Below are positions 46,209 through 55,346 of a stretch of DNA of 64,000 nt, in pieces (the first letter of the stretch is position 1; each line of letters starts with the position of its first letter). The stretch covers positions 8,556,001 to 8,620,000 of the forward strand of contig NZ_CP108394.1 in assembly GCF_041435215.1 (NCBI RefSeq), read 5' to 3'. Below the pieces are notes generated by a model. That model was not told the origin of the DNA, did no database searches, and saw only the letters and a program-made list of their open reading frames with translations. Both the position numbers and the translations under genes were made by a program. Origin of the DNA: Streptomyces sp. NBC_01314 (GTDB lineage: Bacteria > Actinomycetota > Actinomycetes > Streptomycetales > Streptomycetaceae).

Positions 46209-46976
46209 ATGACACGCAGCGACGCGACCGCCGGTTTACCCGGCTCCGCCACCGACACCCGGGCTCTGGTCGAACGCTTCCTCGACGAACTCAGGGAGCT
46301 CGCCCCGCTCGCCGTCTGGGCCCATGGCTCCCTCGGCGGAGGCGACTACCAGGAGGGCCGCAGCGACCTGGACCTGATCGCCGTCCTGGACGGTCCGGTC
46401 ACCGCCCGGACGGCCTGGCGGGCGGGGCGACTGCACGCCCGGCTGCGTCACGAGCCGCTCGCCGCCCAGCTGCACTGCACGTATCTGACCCCGGGCACGG
46501 CGGGCGACGCCGAGCGCAGGCACCTCACCTGGGCGCACCGGCAGCTGTTCCGGCGGACGGTCACCCCGGTCACCCGGCGTGAGCTGCACACCTTCGGCCT
46601 GGTCCTGCACGGCGAACCGCCCGGGGCGCTGCTGCCGCCGGTGTCGGACATAGAGCTGGACGCCTTCGTCGTCCGCGACCAGCGGGAGTACCGGCGTCTG
46701 CTGGCCGACCGGGCCCACCTCTGGGACCAGGACGTCTGGGTCGACTTCGGGCTGCTCACCTTCGCCCGCGCCACCGTCACCCTGCGCGAAGGCCGGCTGA
46801 TCTCCAAGCGCGAGGCCCTGGACCTGCTGCCCGCCCTGGGCGCACCCGTCGAGGTGGTCGAGGACATCAGGCGCCGCCGCTACGGGCAGCGGGCCGAGGA
46901 GGTGCCGTACCGGGGCGAGCTGACCCGGCTGTTCCTCGGCCCGGCGATCGACGACCTCGTACGGACGTACGGCTGA
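46209..46976 (+). CDS. Nucleotidyltransferase domain protein
   Basis: A 255-residue protein with the polymerase-beta-like nucleotidyltransferase signature AHGSLGGGDYQEGRSDLDLIAV (GS...DxD), followed by an alpha-helical domain. This is the plan of aminoglycoside nucleotidyltransferase-like and MNT-type proteins, but I see no specific resistance signature. Leu10 is a TTA codon (46236-46238), so translation should need bldA, unlike its neighbours. It starts about 45 bp after the amidohydrolase gene and converges on ctaA. Confidence 0.75.
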   Translation: MTRSDATAGLPGSATDTRALVERFLDELRELAPLAVWAHGSLGGGDYQEGRSDLDLIAVLDGPVTARTAWRAGRLHARLRHEPLAAQLHCTYLTPGTAGDAERRHLTWAHRQLFRRTVTPVTRRELHTFGLVLHGEPPGALLPPVSDIELDAFVVRDQREYRRLLADRAHLWDQDVWVDFGLLTFARATVTLREGRLISKREALDLLPALGAPVEVVEDIRRRRYGQRAEEVPYRGELTRLFLGPAIDDLVRTYG

Positions 46977-46980
46977 CTCT

Positions 46981-46996
46981 GCGGGTGGAGGCCCGC
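46981..46996. terminator. Short hairpin between converging genes
   Basis: GCGGG (46981-46985) and CCCGC (46992-46996) form a small stem in the 27-bp gap between the nucleotidyltransferase gene and ctaA. Weak candidate for a bidirectional terminator. Confidence 0.35.
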
Positions 46997-47003
46997 CCAG
47001 GCC

Positions 47004-48017
47004 TCAGCCGCGCGCGGCCACCGGGGTCACCGCGACGGCCGGCTCCGGCAGGTCCACCTCGTCCGCCGGTCGTTCGCGCAGGGCCAGCAGCACCCGGAGG
47101 GTGGCGATCCACACCAGGCAGGAGCCGAACATGTGGGCGCCGACCAGGGCCTCGGGGAGGTCGGTGAAGTACTGGACGTAACCGATGACGCCCTGGGCGA
47201 GGAGGACGAGGAACAGGTCGCGGGTGCGGTCCAGCGGCCCACGCGGGGCGTCGACCGCCTTCAGGACGAACCACAGGGCGAAGGCGAGCGTCACCACGAT
47301 CCAGGCCAGGACCGCGTGCAGCTTGGTGACGTTCTCCCAGTTCAGGGGGATGCGCTCGACCTTGCTTGAGTCACCGGCGTGCGGGCCGGCGCCCGTGACG
47401 ACCGTGCCCACCGCGATCAGCAGCAGCGTGACGCCCACCAGGACCCACACCAGCTGGCGCACCGCCTTGCCGACCAGCGGACGCGGAGCGGTGTCGCCCT
47501 CGCCGGTGCGGTGCCACATCACGGCCGCGACGGCGATGAGCGCGGTGGAGAGCAGGAAGTGCGCGGCCACCGTGTACGGGTTGAGGCCGACCAGCACGAC
47601 GATGCCGCCGAGCACCGCGTTGCTCATGACGACCCAGAACTGCGTCCAGCCCAGCCTGGTCAGGCCACGCCGGAACGGCTTCTGGGAGCGCGCGGCGACG
47701 ATCGCCCAGCCGACCGCCGCGCACAGCACGTACGTCAGCATGCGGTTGCCGAACTCGATGTAGCCGTGGACGCCCATCGCCCGGGTCGCGGTGAGCGAGT
47801 CGTCGGTGCACTTGGGCCAGGTCGGGCAGCCGAGGCCCGACCCGGTGAGCCGCACGGCACCGCCGGTCACCACGATGGCCACCGCCATGACGAGGGCGGC
47901 GAGGGCCGCGCGCCGGACCGTTCTGGGGTCCGGGGTCCAGCGCTCGGCGATGAAGGCGAGCGGGTTGCGCGCAGCGGAGACGAGGTCGTCGCGGGTCACT
48001 TTCGGCACGCGCACCAT
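47004..48017 (-). CDS. ctaA: Haem A synthase
   Basis: A 337-residue CtaA oxidising haem O to haem A for cytochrome oxidase. Eight membrane helices are expected; haem-ligand histidines are in GVHGYIEFGNR, VAAHFLLSTAL, VTKLHAVLAW and VGAHMFGSC, and the extracellular Cys pair lies in GLGCPTWPKC. The start MVRVPKVTRDDL at ATG 48017 avoids a long unsupported N-terminal extension. It works after ctaB. Confidence 0.94.
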   Translation of the reverse strand: MVRVPKVTRDDLVSAARNPLAFIAERWTPDPRTVRRAALAALVMAVAIVVTGGAVRLTGSGLGCPTWPKCTDDSLTATRAMGVHGYIEFGNRMLTYVLCAAVGWAIVAARSQKPFRRGLTRLGWTQFWVVMSNAVLGGIVVLVGLNPYTVAAHFLLSTALIAVAAVMWHRTGEGDTAPRPLVGKAVRQLVWVLVGVTLLLIAVGTVVTGAGPHAGDSSKVERIPLNWENVTKLHAVLAWIVVTLAFALWFVLKAVDAPRGPLDRTRDLFLVLLAQGVIGYVQYFTDLPEALVGAHMFGSCLVWIATLRVLLALRERPADEVDLPEPAVAVTPVAARG

Positions 48018-48142
48018 GGTAGGCCGCCGCTTGTGCACGTATTCACGAGGGGTCGGGGCTTTCACCCGTCGGGCGCCCCGCACCCGGCGCTCACGCGGGC
48101 CGGGGGGACCCGGCACCGCATCGGGGCGGAGGAAGCGTGTCG

Positions 48143-48922
48143 TCATTCCCAGCGGAAGAAGCGGGCCGCCGCGCCCAGCCCGAGCACCGCCCACACGGCG
48201 AGGATCCCGAGGTCGCCCCATGGCATCCCGCCGCCGTGCTGGAGGACGTCCCGCAGCCCGTCCGACAGCGCCGAGATCGGCAGCAGTCCGAGCACGCTCT
48301 GCGCCGCGTCGGGGAACTTGTCCAGCGGGACGATGACGCCACCGCCCACGAGCAGCAGCAGGAAGACCAGGTTCGCCGCCGCGAGCGTCGCCTCCGCCTT
48401 CAGCGTGCCCGCCATCAGCAGACCGAGGCCCGAGAAGGCGGCCGTACCGAGGATCAGCAGGAGCAGCACGGCGAAGGGGTTGCCGTGCGGGGACCAGCCC
48501 ATCGCGAAGGCGATCACGGTGACCAGGACGACCTGGAGGATCTCCGTGACCAGTACGGACAGCGTCTTCGCGGTCATCAGGCCCCAGCGGGGGAGCGGCG
48601 AGACCGCCAGCCGCTTCAGGACGCCGTAGCGGCGTTCGAAGCCGGTGGCGATGGCCTGGCCGGTGAACGCCGTCGACATCACGGCGAGCGCCAGGACGCC
48701 GGGGGCCAGGAAGTCGACCGCCTTGCCCTCGCCCGTGTCGACGATGTCCACCGAGCCGAACAGCACCAGCAGCAGGGTCGGGATGACGACCGTCAGGAGC
48801 AGCTGCTCGCCGTTGCGCAGCAGCATCTTCGCCTCCAGGGCCGCCTGCGCCGCGATCATCCGGGGGAGGGGGGCGGCGCCCGGCTTCGGCGTGTACGCGC
48901 CCGTGCTCGTACTGGCGCTCAT
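48143..48922 (-). CDS. ABC-2 type transporter permease
   Basis: A 259-residue permease with six predicted helices, beginning LPRMIAAQAALEAKMLLRNGEQLLLTVVIPTLLLVLFG. The segment FAMGWSPHGNP and the conserved loop GGGVIVPLDKFPDAAQSVLGLLPISALSDGL are typical of ABC-2 drug and lipid exporters. The ATG overlaps the ATPase stop by 4 bp. Together they form an exporter of unknown substrate. Confidence 0.9.
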   Translation of the reverse strand: MSASTSTGAYTPKPGAAPLPRMIAAQAALEAKMLLRNGEQLLLTVVIPTLLLVLFGSVDIVDTGEGKAVDFLAPGVLALAVMSTAFTGQAIATGFERRYGVLKRLAVSPLPRWGLMTAKTLSVLVTEILQVVLVTVIAFAMGWSPHGNPFAVLLLLILGTAAFSGLGLLMAGTLKAEATLAAANLVFLLLLVGGGVIVPLDKFPDAAQSVLGLLPISALSDGLRDVLQHGGGMPWGDLGILAVWAVLGLGAAARFFRWE

Positions 48923-49842
48923 GAACGCAACTCCTTGCCGGTCAGCTCCAGAAAGACGTCTTCGAGGGTGTGCCGTTCCACCGAGATCCGGTCCGGCATC
49001 ACCCCGTGCTGGGCGCACCAGGAGGCGACGGTCGCGAGGAGCTGCGGGTCGATCTTGCCGGTCACCCGGTAGACGCCGGGCGTCAGTTCGACGGCGGTGG
49101 AGTCCGCCGGGAGGGCCTTGAGCAGGGAGCCGATGTCGAGGGCCGGGCGGCCGGTGAAGCGCAGGGTGTTCTCGGCGCCGCCCCGGCACAGCTCCTCGGG
49201 TGGGCCCTGGGCGATGACCTTGCCGCCGTCGATGATCGCGACGTCGTCCGCGAGCTGCTCGGCCTCGTCCATGTAGTGCGTGGTGAGGATGACCGAGACG
49301 CCGTCCGTGCGCAGGTCCCGGACCAGCTCCCAGGTGGCCCGGCGGGCCTGCGGGTCTAGGCCGGCGGTCGGTTCGTCGAGGAAGACCAGCTCGGGACGGC
49401 CGACCACGGCCATCGCGAGGGCGAGCCGCTGCTGCTGGCCGCCGGAGAGCCGCCGGTAGGTCGTACGACCGCAACTGCCGAGGCCCAGGCGCTCGACGAG
49501 GGAGTCCACGTCGAGGGGGTGGGCGTGCAGCCTGGCCACATGGCGGAGCATCTCGTCGGCGCGGGCACCGGAGTAGACACCGCCGGACTGGAGCATCACA
49601 CCTATCCGGGGGCGCAGCGCGGCGGCCTCGTGGGCCGGGTCGAGGCCGAGTACGGACACCGAGCCGGAGTCCGGCTTCCGGTAGCCCTCGCAGGTCTCGA
49701 TCGTGGTCGTCTTCCCCGCGCCGTTGGGGCCGAGCACGGCGGTGACGCCCACCCCGGCCGCCAGGTCCAGGCCGTCCACCGCGGTCTTGTCGCCGTACCG
49801 TTTCACCAGGGACCGGACCTGGACCACGGGGTCACTTCGCAT
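48919..49842 (-). CDS. ABC transporter ATP-binding protein
   Basis: A 307-residue ATPase of the drug-resistance (DrrA-like) type. Walker A is GPNGAGKTTT, the Q loop is MLQSGGVYSG, the signature motif is LSGGQQQRL, Walker B is LVFLDEPTAGLD and the H loop is TTHYMDEAE. The C-terminal part has the extension seen in this subfamily (VERHTLEDVFLELTGKELRS). The start is ATG 49842; an upstream ATG lacks a binding site. It is coupled to the permease. Confidence 0.94.
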   Translation of the reverse strand: MRSDPVVQVRSLVKRYGDKTAVDGLDLAAGVGVTAVLGPNGAGKTTTIETCEGYRKPDSGSVSVLGLDPAHEAAALRPRIGVMLQSGGVYSGARADEMLRHVARLHAHPLDVDSLVERLGLGSCGRTTYRRLSGGQQQRLALAMAVVGRPELVFLDEPTAGLDPQARRATWELVRDLRTDGVSVILTTHYMDEAEQLADDVAIIDGGKVIAQGPPEELCRGGAENTLRFTGRPALDIGSLLKALPADSTAVELTPGVYRVTGKIDPQLLATVASWCAQHGVMPDRISVERHTLEDVFLELTGKELRS

Positions 49843-49852
49843 GGGCCCGAGT

Positions 49853-50686
49853 CTAGGTACGCGGCCGGGTGCCGAGGCGGCCGGGTCCGGAGATCTCCTC
49901 CTCACGGGGACGGTGCAACGGGAGCCAGCGCTCGGCGTACGCCACCGCGTCGGCCACCGGGAACAGACGTACGTCCGCCGTGCCCACCCTGGTCCGCGGG
50001 ATCCCGTGGTCGCGCTCGAAGTCGTACCCCAGCTCGTCGAACCGGTCCGAGTCGATCGACACCTCGGTCACCACCTCCCAGCCGTCCGGGCCCGGCCGGC
50101 CGACCTCGACCAGCGGCGCGGGGATCCGGTACTCGGCCAGGTGGAAGCTGGTGCAGGAGTCGTAGCCCGCGCCGAGCAGGAGCACCCGGGCACCCGCCTT
50201 CTCCAGCCGGGCCAGGGGGCTGCGCTCGCCGAGGCGGCAGTCGGGGGCGTGGTCCGCGAGGATCGCCGCCGCGCCCGCGCCGATCGCCGCGAAGGACGTC
50301 TGGGGGTGCGCGCTGCGCAGGGCGCCCGGCCAGGTCCGCACCGTCTCGGGGATCACTCCGACCCCACGCGTGGGTGTGGTGGCCGGGTCGTACGCGGGCA
50401 TGTTCGCCCGGATCGGCTCCCACCACTCCTCGGGCACCGGCGGATACGCCCACAGCGCCGGGTCCGAGAGATGGCCGGTCTGGCTGGGGACGACGAGGGT
50501 GCCCTCCGGACCGAGGGTGTCGAGCAGTGCCTGGACGACCGTGCCGGCACCTCCGCAGACCCAGCCGAGCGCGCTGAGCGAGGAGTGCACGAGGAGGGTC
50601 CCACCGGGCTCGACACCGGCGGCGCGCAGGTCCGCCGCCAAGCCCGCGCGGGTGACAAGAGGGCCGGTGGGAGGGGTTGTCGACAT
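49853..50686 (-). CDS. Aminoglycoside N(3)-acetyltransferase family protein
   Basis: A 277-residue member of the antibiotic N-acetyltransferase family (acetyl-CoA dependent). Recognisable segments are [39 protein letters not shown], the catalytic region [12 protein letters not shown] and [18 protein letters not shown]. Family members acetylate the 3-amino group of 2-deoxystreptamine aminoglycosides, but many chromosomal copies have no proven resistance role. The start is ATG 50686; ATG 50740, inside a palindrome, is the alternative. It is divergent from the suf operon. Confidence 0.85.
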   Translation of the reverse strand: MSTTPPTGPLVTRAGLAADLRAAGVEPGGTLLVHSSLSALGWVCGGAGTVVQALLDTLGPEGTLVVPSQTGHLSDPALWAYPPVPEEWWEPIRANMPAYDPATTPTRGVGVIPETVRTWPGALRSAHPQTSFAAIGAGAAAILADHAPDCRLGERSPLARLEKAGARVLLLGAGYDSCTSFHLAEYRIPAPLVEVGRPGPDGWEVVTEVSIDSDRFDELGYDFERDHGIPRTRVGTADVRLFPVADAVAYAERWLPLHRPREEEISGPGRLGTRPRT

Positions 50687-50728
50687 GGTGTGGCAGTCTT
50701 CCGGAGCGGCCCTCGCGGCGCTACCCGT

Positions 50729-50740
50729 TTGATCGATCAA
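50729..50740. promoter_or_regulatory. Perfect palindrome upstream of acetyltransferase gene
   Basis: TTGATCGATCAA is a perfect 12-bp palindrome in the divergent region between the acetyltransferase gene and sufR, followed by another GATC. It could be a repressor operator. Confidence 0.4.
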
Positions 50741-50756
50741 TGATCGTTTCCGCTGG

Positions 50757-50775
50757 TCAGCTTAGGTTTACCTAA
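50757..50775 (+). promoter_or_regulatory. Candidate iron box (DmdR/IdeR type) upstream of sufR
   Basis: TCAGCTTAGGTTTACCTAA matches 15 of 19 positions of the consensus TTAGGTTAGGCTAACCTAA as I remember it. The core CTTAGGT-TT-ACCTAAG is also an inverted repeat. It lies about 37 bp before the sufR -35 box and could also serve the divergent acetyltransferase gene. Confidence 0.5.
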
Positions 50776-50811
50776 GTGATGCACGGCACCGCCCGCTCGT
50801 TCGGGCGCGGC

Positions 50812-50841
50812 TTGCCCCTCTCCGAGGAATTACGCAACAAT
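50812..50841 (+). promoter_or_regulatory. Candidate suf operon promoter
   Basis: TTGCCC (50812-50817) and AACAAT (50836-50841) are 18 bp apart. A start 7 bp after the -10 would coincide with the sufR GTG codon, giving a leaderless transcript. The -10 overlaps the SufR operator. Confidence 0.5.
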
Positions 50842-50848
50842 GGCGTTG
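50835..50848 (+). promoter_or_regulatory. SufR operator, CAAC-N6-GTTG
   Basis: CAACAATGGCGTTG matches exactly the 14-bp palindrome CAAC-N6-GTTG reported for SufR of Streptomyces avermitilis. It covers the -10 region and the first base of the sufR start codon, so bound SufR should block initiation of the whole operon. Confidence 0.8.
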
Positions 50849-51582
50849 TGAAAAACGTTGGCGAGGCTCCGCAGGAGGAACTCGCGACCGGGGAGCGGTC
50901 GACACGCAACCGGGTCGCGCGGTCCATCCTGTCCCACGGCCCGTCCACCGTGGCCGACCTCGCCGGGCGCCTCGGGCTCACCCAGGCGGCCGTACGCCGA
51001 CACCTCGACGCACTCGTCGGCGACGACGTCGTCCAGCCCCGCGAGCAGCGCGTCTACGGCGCTCGTACACGCGGGCGCCCGGCCAAGGTGTTCGCCCTGA
51101 CGGACTGCGGACGGGACGCCTTCGACCAGTCGTACGACAAGCTCGCCGCGGACGCGCTCCGCTGGATCGCGGACCAGGAGGGCGGGGAGCAGGCGGTCGC
51201 CGCCTTCGCCCGCTCCCGGGTCGCCGCCCAGGGCGGCGCCTACCGCGAGGCCGTCGAGGCGGCGGACCCCGAAAACAGGACCGAAGCCCTGGCCAAGGCC
51301 TTGAGCGCCGACGGGTACGCTGCTACGGCACGCAGTGCCCCCCACCCCCACCAGGGTGAGCAGCTCTGCCAGCACCACTGCCCGGTAGCCCATGTGGCCG
51401 AGCAGTTCCCGCAGCTCTGTGAGGCCGAGACCGAGCTCTTCGCCGAACTGCTCGGTACGCACGTCCAGCGGCTGGCCACCATCGCCCACGGCGATGGCGT
51501 CTGCACGACGTTCATCCCCAGAATTTCCAAGACAGCCACCGACACCGCATCTGCAAGTACCGCCGGGAGGAACCCCGCATGA
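50848..51582 (+). CDS. sufR: Iron-sulphur cluster-responsive repressor SufR
   Basis: A 244-residue regulator with an N-terminal winged helix (about 20-85; [38 protein letters not shown] with [10 protein letters not shown]) and a C-terminal cluster-binding region whose cysteines lie in [22 protein letters not shown] plus GVCTTF. With a bound Fe-S cluster it represses the suf operon. The start is GTG 50848, at the end of its own operator, most likely leaderless. Its stop overlaps sufB (ATGA). Confidence 0.93.
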   Translation: MKNVGEAPQEELATGERSTRNRVARSILSHGPSTVADLAGRLGLTQAAVRRHLDALVGDDVVQPREQRVYGARTRGRPAKVFALTDCGRDAFDQSYDKLAADALRWIADQEGGEQAVAAFARSRVAAQGGAYREAVEAADPENRTEALAKALSADGYAATARSAPHPHQGEQLCQHHCPVAHVAEQFPQLCEAETELFAELLGTHVQRLATIAHGDGVCTTFIPRISKTATDTASASTAGRNPA

Positions 51583-53003
51583 CGCTCCCCATCGAGGAGA
51601 CTGCCCACCCCGAGCTCGAGGGTCTGGGCAACTACGAATACGGCTGGGCCGACTCCGACGTGGCCGGTGCCTCTGCCAAGCGCGGTATCAACGAGGACGT
51701 CGTCCGCGACATCTCCGCCAAGAAGAACGAGCCGGAGTGGATGACCAAGCTCCGTCTCAAGGGCCTGCGCCTGTTCGACAAGAAGCCCATGCCGAACTGG
51801 GGCTCGGACCTGTCGGGCATCGACTTCGACAACATCAAGTACTTCGTGCGCTCCACGGAGAAGCAGGCGGAGTCCTGGGAGGACCTGCCCGAGGACATCA
51901 AGAACACGTACGACAGGCTCGGCATCCCCGAGGCGGAGAAGCAGCGCCTTGTCGCCGGTGTCGCCGCGCAGTACGAGTCCGAGGTCGTCTACCACCAGAT
52001 CCGCGAGGACCTGGAGGAGCAGGGCGTCATCTTCCTCGACACCGACACCGCGCTGAAGCAGCACCCGGAGCTCTTCAAGGAGTACTTCGGGACCGTCATC
52101 CCGGTCGGCGACAACAAGTTCGCGTCGCTGAACTCCGCGGTGTGGTCGGGCGGCTCCTTCATCTACGTGCCGAAGGGCGTGCAGGTCGAGATCCCGCTCC
52201 AGGCCTACTTCCGTATCAACACGGAGAACATGGGCCAGTTCGAGCGGACGCTGATCATCGTCGACGAGGACGCCTACGTCCACTACGTCGAGGGCTGTAC
52301 GGCCCCGATCTACAAGTCGGACTCCCTGCACTCCGCGGTCGTCGAGATCATCGTCAAGAAGGGCGCCCGCTGCCGCTACACGACCATCCAGAACTGGTCG
52401 AACAACGTCTACAACCTGGTCACCAAGCGCGCCGTGGCGTACGAGGGCGCGACCATGGAGTGGATCGACGGCAACATCGGCTCCAAGGTCACCATGAAGT
52501 ACCCGGCCGTCTACCTGATGGGCGAGCACGCCAAGGGCGAGACCCTCTCCATCGCCTTCGCGGGCGAGGGGCAGCACCAGGACGCCGGCTCCAAGATGGT
52601 CCACATGGCGCCGAACACCTCCTCGAACATCGTGTCGAAGTCCGTGGCGCGCGGTGGCGGCCGTACGTCCTACCGCGGTCTCGTCGAGATCGGCGAGGGC
52701 GCCCACGGCTCCAAGTCCAACGTGCTGTGCGACGCGCTGCTGGTGGACACCATCTCCCGCTCCGACACCTACCCGTACGTCGACGTCCGTGAGGACGACG
52801 TGTCCATGGGTCACGAGGCGACCGTCTCCAAGGTCAGCGACGATCAGCTCTTCTACCTGATGAGCCGTGGCATGACCGAGTTCGAGGCGATGGCGATGAT
52901 CGTGCGCGGCTTCGTCGAGCCGATCGCCAAGGAGCTGCCCATGGAGTACGCGCTGGAGCTCAACCGGCTGATCGAGCTGCAGATGGAAGGCGCGGTCGGC
53001 TAA
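51579..53003 (+). CDS. sufB: Fe-S cluster assembly protein SufB
   Basis: A 474-residue SufB, the scaffold subunit of the SufBC2D complex on which Fe-S clusters are built. Motifs include [60 protein letters not shown], and the conserved C-terminal core [30 protein letters not shown] with the likely cluster-ligand Cys, then [20 protein letters not shown]. Start overlaps sufR. Confidence 0.97.
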   Translation: MTLPIEETAHPELEGLGNYEYGWADSDVAGASAKRGINEDVVRDISAKKNEPEWMTKLRLKGLRLFDKKPMPNWGSDLSGIDFDNIKYFVRSTEKQAESWEDLPEDIKNTYDRLGIPEAEKQRLVAGVAAQYESEVVYHQIREDLEEQGVIFLDTDTALKQHPELFKEYFGTVIPVGDNKFASLNSAVWSGGSFIYVPKGVQVEIPLQAYFRINTENMGQFERTLIIVDEDAYVHYVEGCTAPIYKSDSLHSAVVEIIVKKGARCRYTTIQNWSNNVYNLVTKRAVAYEGATMEWIDGNIGSKVTMKYPAVYLMGEHAKGETLSIAFAGEGQHQDAGSKMVHMAPNTSSNIVSKSVARGGGRTSYRGLVEIGEGAHGSKSNVLCDALLVDTISRSDTYPYVDVREDDVSMGHEATVSKVSDDQLFYLMSRGMTEFEAMAMIVRGFVEPIAKELPMEYALELNRLIELQMEGAVG

Positions 53004-53063
53004 GACCGTCCTCCCCAGCAGTAGCCAGATTTCTTGACGTAGGAAGAGAGCAGACCGACAGCC

Positions 53064-54245
53064 ATGGCTGAGGCTCAGAACATTCCCGTGGGGTCCACCA
53101 CCGCGGGCCAGATCGCGGTGGCCGCCGAATCGACCGTCGCCACGCGCATGAGCGCGCCCCCGTCCTTCGACGTGGCGGACTTCCCGGTCCCGCACGGCCG
53201 TGAGGAGGAGTGGCGGTTCACCCCGCTGGAGCGGCTGCGCGGGCTGCACGACGGCACCGCCGTCGCCACCGGCGACGGCGTGAAGGTCGACGTCCAGGCC
53301 CCCGAGGGCGTCACCGTCGAGCTGGTCGGCCGTGACGACCCACGCCTCGGCCGGGCCGGCACCCCGGTGGACCGTGTCGCCGCCCAGGCGTACTCGGCGT
53401 TCGAGCAGGCCGGTGTGATCACCGTCCCCAAGGACACGGTGCTCACCGAGCCCGTCCGCATCTCCGTGCACGGCGAGGGCGGGGTGTCCTTCGCCCACCA
53501 GGTGATCGAGCTGGGCGCCTTCGCCGAGGCCGTCGTCGTCTTCGACCACACCGGTGACGCCGTGGCCGCCGCCAACGTCGACTACGTCCTGGGCGACGGC
53601 GCCAAACTGACCGTCGTCTCCGTCCAGGACTGGGACGACACGGCCGTGCACGTGGCCCAGCACAACGCCCTCATCGGCCGGGACGCCTCCTTCAAATCCG
53701 TCGTGGTCACCTTCGGCGGCGACGTCGTACGACTGCACCCGCGCGTGACCTACGCCGGCACCGGTGGCGAGGCCGAGCTCTTCGGTCTGTACTTCACGGA
53801 CGCCGGCCAGCACCAGGAGCACCGCCTCCTGGTCGACCACAACCTCCCGCACTGCAAGTCGAACGTCGTCTACAAGGGCGCGCTCCAGGGCGAGGGCGCC
53901 CACGCGGTGTGGATCGGCGACGTGCTCATCGAGGCCAAGGCCGAGGGCACCGACACCTACGAGATGAACCGGAACCTGGTCCTCACGGACGGCGCCCGGG
54001 TCGACTCGGTGCCGAACCTGGAGATCGAGACCGGCGAGATCGTCGGCGCCGGCCACGCCTCCGCGACCGGCCGCTTCGACGACGAGCAGCTCTTCTACCT
54101 GATGGCCCGCGGCATCCCGGCCGACGAGGCCCGTCGCCTGGTGGTCCGTGGCTTCTTCGCCGAGCTGGTCCAGCAGATCGGCGTGGACGACATCCAGGAA
54201 CGCCTTCTCGTCCGGATCGACGAGGAGCTGGAGGCAACGGTCTGA
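53064..54245 (+). CDS. sufD: Fe-S cluster assembly protein SufD
   Basis: A 393-residue SufD, a beta-helix paralogue of SufB in the SufBC2D scaffold. The C-terminal core shows DHNLPHCKSNVVYKGALQGEGAHAVWIGDVLI and GHASATGRFDDEQLFYLMARGIPADEARRLVVRGFF. ATG start with AGGAAGAG upstream, 60 bp after sufB. The stop shares one base with the start of the Rieske gene (TGATG). Confidence 0.97.
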   Translation: MAEAQNIPVGSTTAGQIAVAAESTVATRMSAPPSFDVADFPVPHGREEEWRFTPLERLRGLHDGTAVATGDGVKVDVQAPEGVTVELVGRDDPRLGRAGTPVDRVAAQAYSAFEQAGVITVPKDTVLTEPVRISVHGEGGVSFAHQVIELGAFAEAVVVFDHTGDAVAAANVDYVLGDGAKLTVVSVQDWDDTAVHVAQHNALIGRDASFKSVVVTFGGDVVRLHPRVTYAGTGGEAELFGLYFTDAGQHQEHRLLVDHNLPHCKSNVVYKGALQGEGAHAVWIGDVLIEAKAEGTDTYEMNRNLVLTDGARVDSVPNLEIETGEIVGAGHASATGRFDDEQLFYLMARGIPADEARRLVVRGFFAELVQQIGVDDIQERLLVRIDEELEATV

Positions 54246-54574
54246 TGACTGCCTCTTCGACGTATCTACGCGCCTGTGGACTGAGCGAGCTGGAGAAGGA
54301 CACCCCGAAGCGGGTGGAACTCGACGGCACGCCGGTCTCGGTCGTGCAGACCGAGGGCGAGGTGTTCGCCATCCACGACATCTGCTCCCACGCGAACGTC
54401 TCGCTCTCCGAGGGCGAGGTGGAGGACTGCCAGATCGAGTGCTGGCTGCACGGCTCCGCGTTCGACCTCAGAACCGGCAAGCCGTCCGGCCTTCCCGCGA
54501 CGCGCCCCGTCCCCGTTTACCCCGTAAAGATCGAAGGGGACGACGTGCTCGTCTCCCTCACCCAGGAGTCCTGA
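54245..54574 (+). CDS. Rieske [2Fe-2S] ferredoxin, NirD/BphF-like
   Basis: A 109-residue Rieske protein. The cluster ligands are Cys-His in CSHANVSL and Cys-His in CWLHGSAFD, the standard CxH...CxxH pattern with 16-19 residues between. It is a usual member of actinobacterial suf operons between sufD and sufC and may deliver electrons during cluster assembly. Confidence 0.92.
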   Translation: MTASSTYLRACGLSELEKDTPKRVELDGTPVSVVQTEGEVFAIHDICSHANVSLSEGEVEDCQIECWLHGSAFDLRTGKPSGLPATRPVPVYPVKIEGDDVLVSLTQES

Positions 54575-54581
54575 GGCACCC

Positions 54582-55346
54582 ATGGCAACGCTTGAAATCC
54601 ACGACCTGCACGTCACCGTCGAGGCCGACAACGCCACGAAGGAGATCCTCAAGGGCGTCGACCTGACCGTGAAGCAGGGCGAGACGCACGCCATCATGGG
54701 CCCCAACGGCTCCGGCAAGTCGACCCTCGCCTACTCGCTCGCGGGCCACCCGAAGTACACGATCACCAGCGGCACCGTCACCCTCGACGGCGAGGACGTC
54801 CTGGAGATGTCCGTCGACGAGCGCGCACGCGCGGGCCTGTTCCTGGCGATGCAGTACCCGGTCGAAATCCCCGGCGTCTCGGTCTCCAACTTCCTGCGCA
54901 CCTCCGCCACCGCCATCCGCGGCGAGGCCCCCAAGCTCCGCCTGTGGGTCAAGGAGGTCAAGGAGGCCATGCAGCGCCTGAACATGGACCCCGCCTTCGC
55001 CGAGCGCAACGTCAACGAGGGCTTCTCCGGCGGCGAGAAGAAGCGCCACGAGATCCTCCAGCTCGAACTGCTCCGGCCGAAGATCGCGATCCTCGACGAG
55101 ACGGACTCCGGTCTGGACGTCGACGCGCTGCGCATCGTGTCGGAGGGCGTGAACCGCGTCCGCGAGACCGGTGACGTCGGCACCCTGCTGATCACCCACT
55201 ACACGCGCATCCTGCGCTACATCAAGCCCGACCACGTGCACGTGTTCGCGAACGGCCGTATCGCCGAGTCCGGCGGCCCGGAGCTCGCCGACCAGCTCGA
55301 GGCCGAGGGCTACGACAAGTACGTGAAGGGTGGCGCATCCGCGTGA
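54582..55346 (+). CDS. sufC: Fe-S cluster assembly ATPase SufC
   Basis: A 254-residue ABC-type ATPase that drives SufBC2D. Walker A is GPNGSGKST, the signature FSGGEKKRHEILQ is the SufC variant, Walker B is IAILDETDSGLDVDAL and the H loop is LLITHYTRIL. ATG 7 bp after the Rieske gene; its stop overlaps sufS (GTGA). Confidence 0.97.
   Translation: MATLEIHDLHVTVEADNATKEILKGVDLTVKQGETHAIMGPNGSGKSTLAYSLAGHPKYTITSGTVTLDGEDVLEMSVDERARAGLFLAMQYPVEIPGVSVSNFLRTSATAIRGEAPKLRLWVKEVKEAMQRLNMDPAFAERNVNEGFSGGEKKRHEILQLELLRPKIAILDETDSGLDVDALRIVSEGVNRVRETGDVGTLLITHYTRILRYIKPDHVHVFANGRIAESGGPELADQLEAEGYDKYVKGGASA

Noticed and set aside
51240..54056. 938-codon minus-strand frame opposite sufB and sufD
   Set aside because: Same GC-driven antisense artefact; the plus-strand suf genes have clear motifs and coupling.
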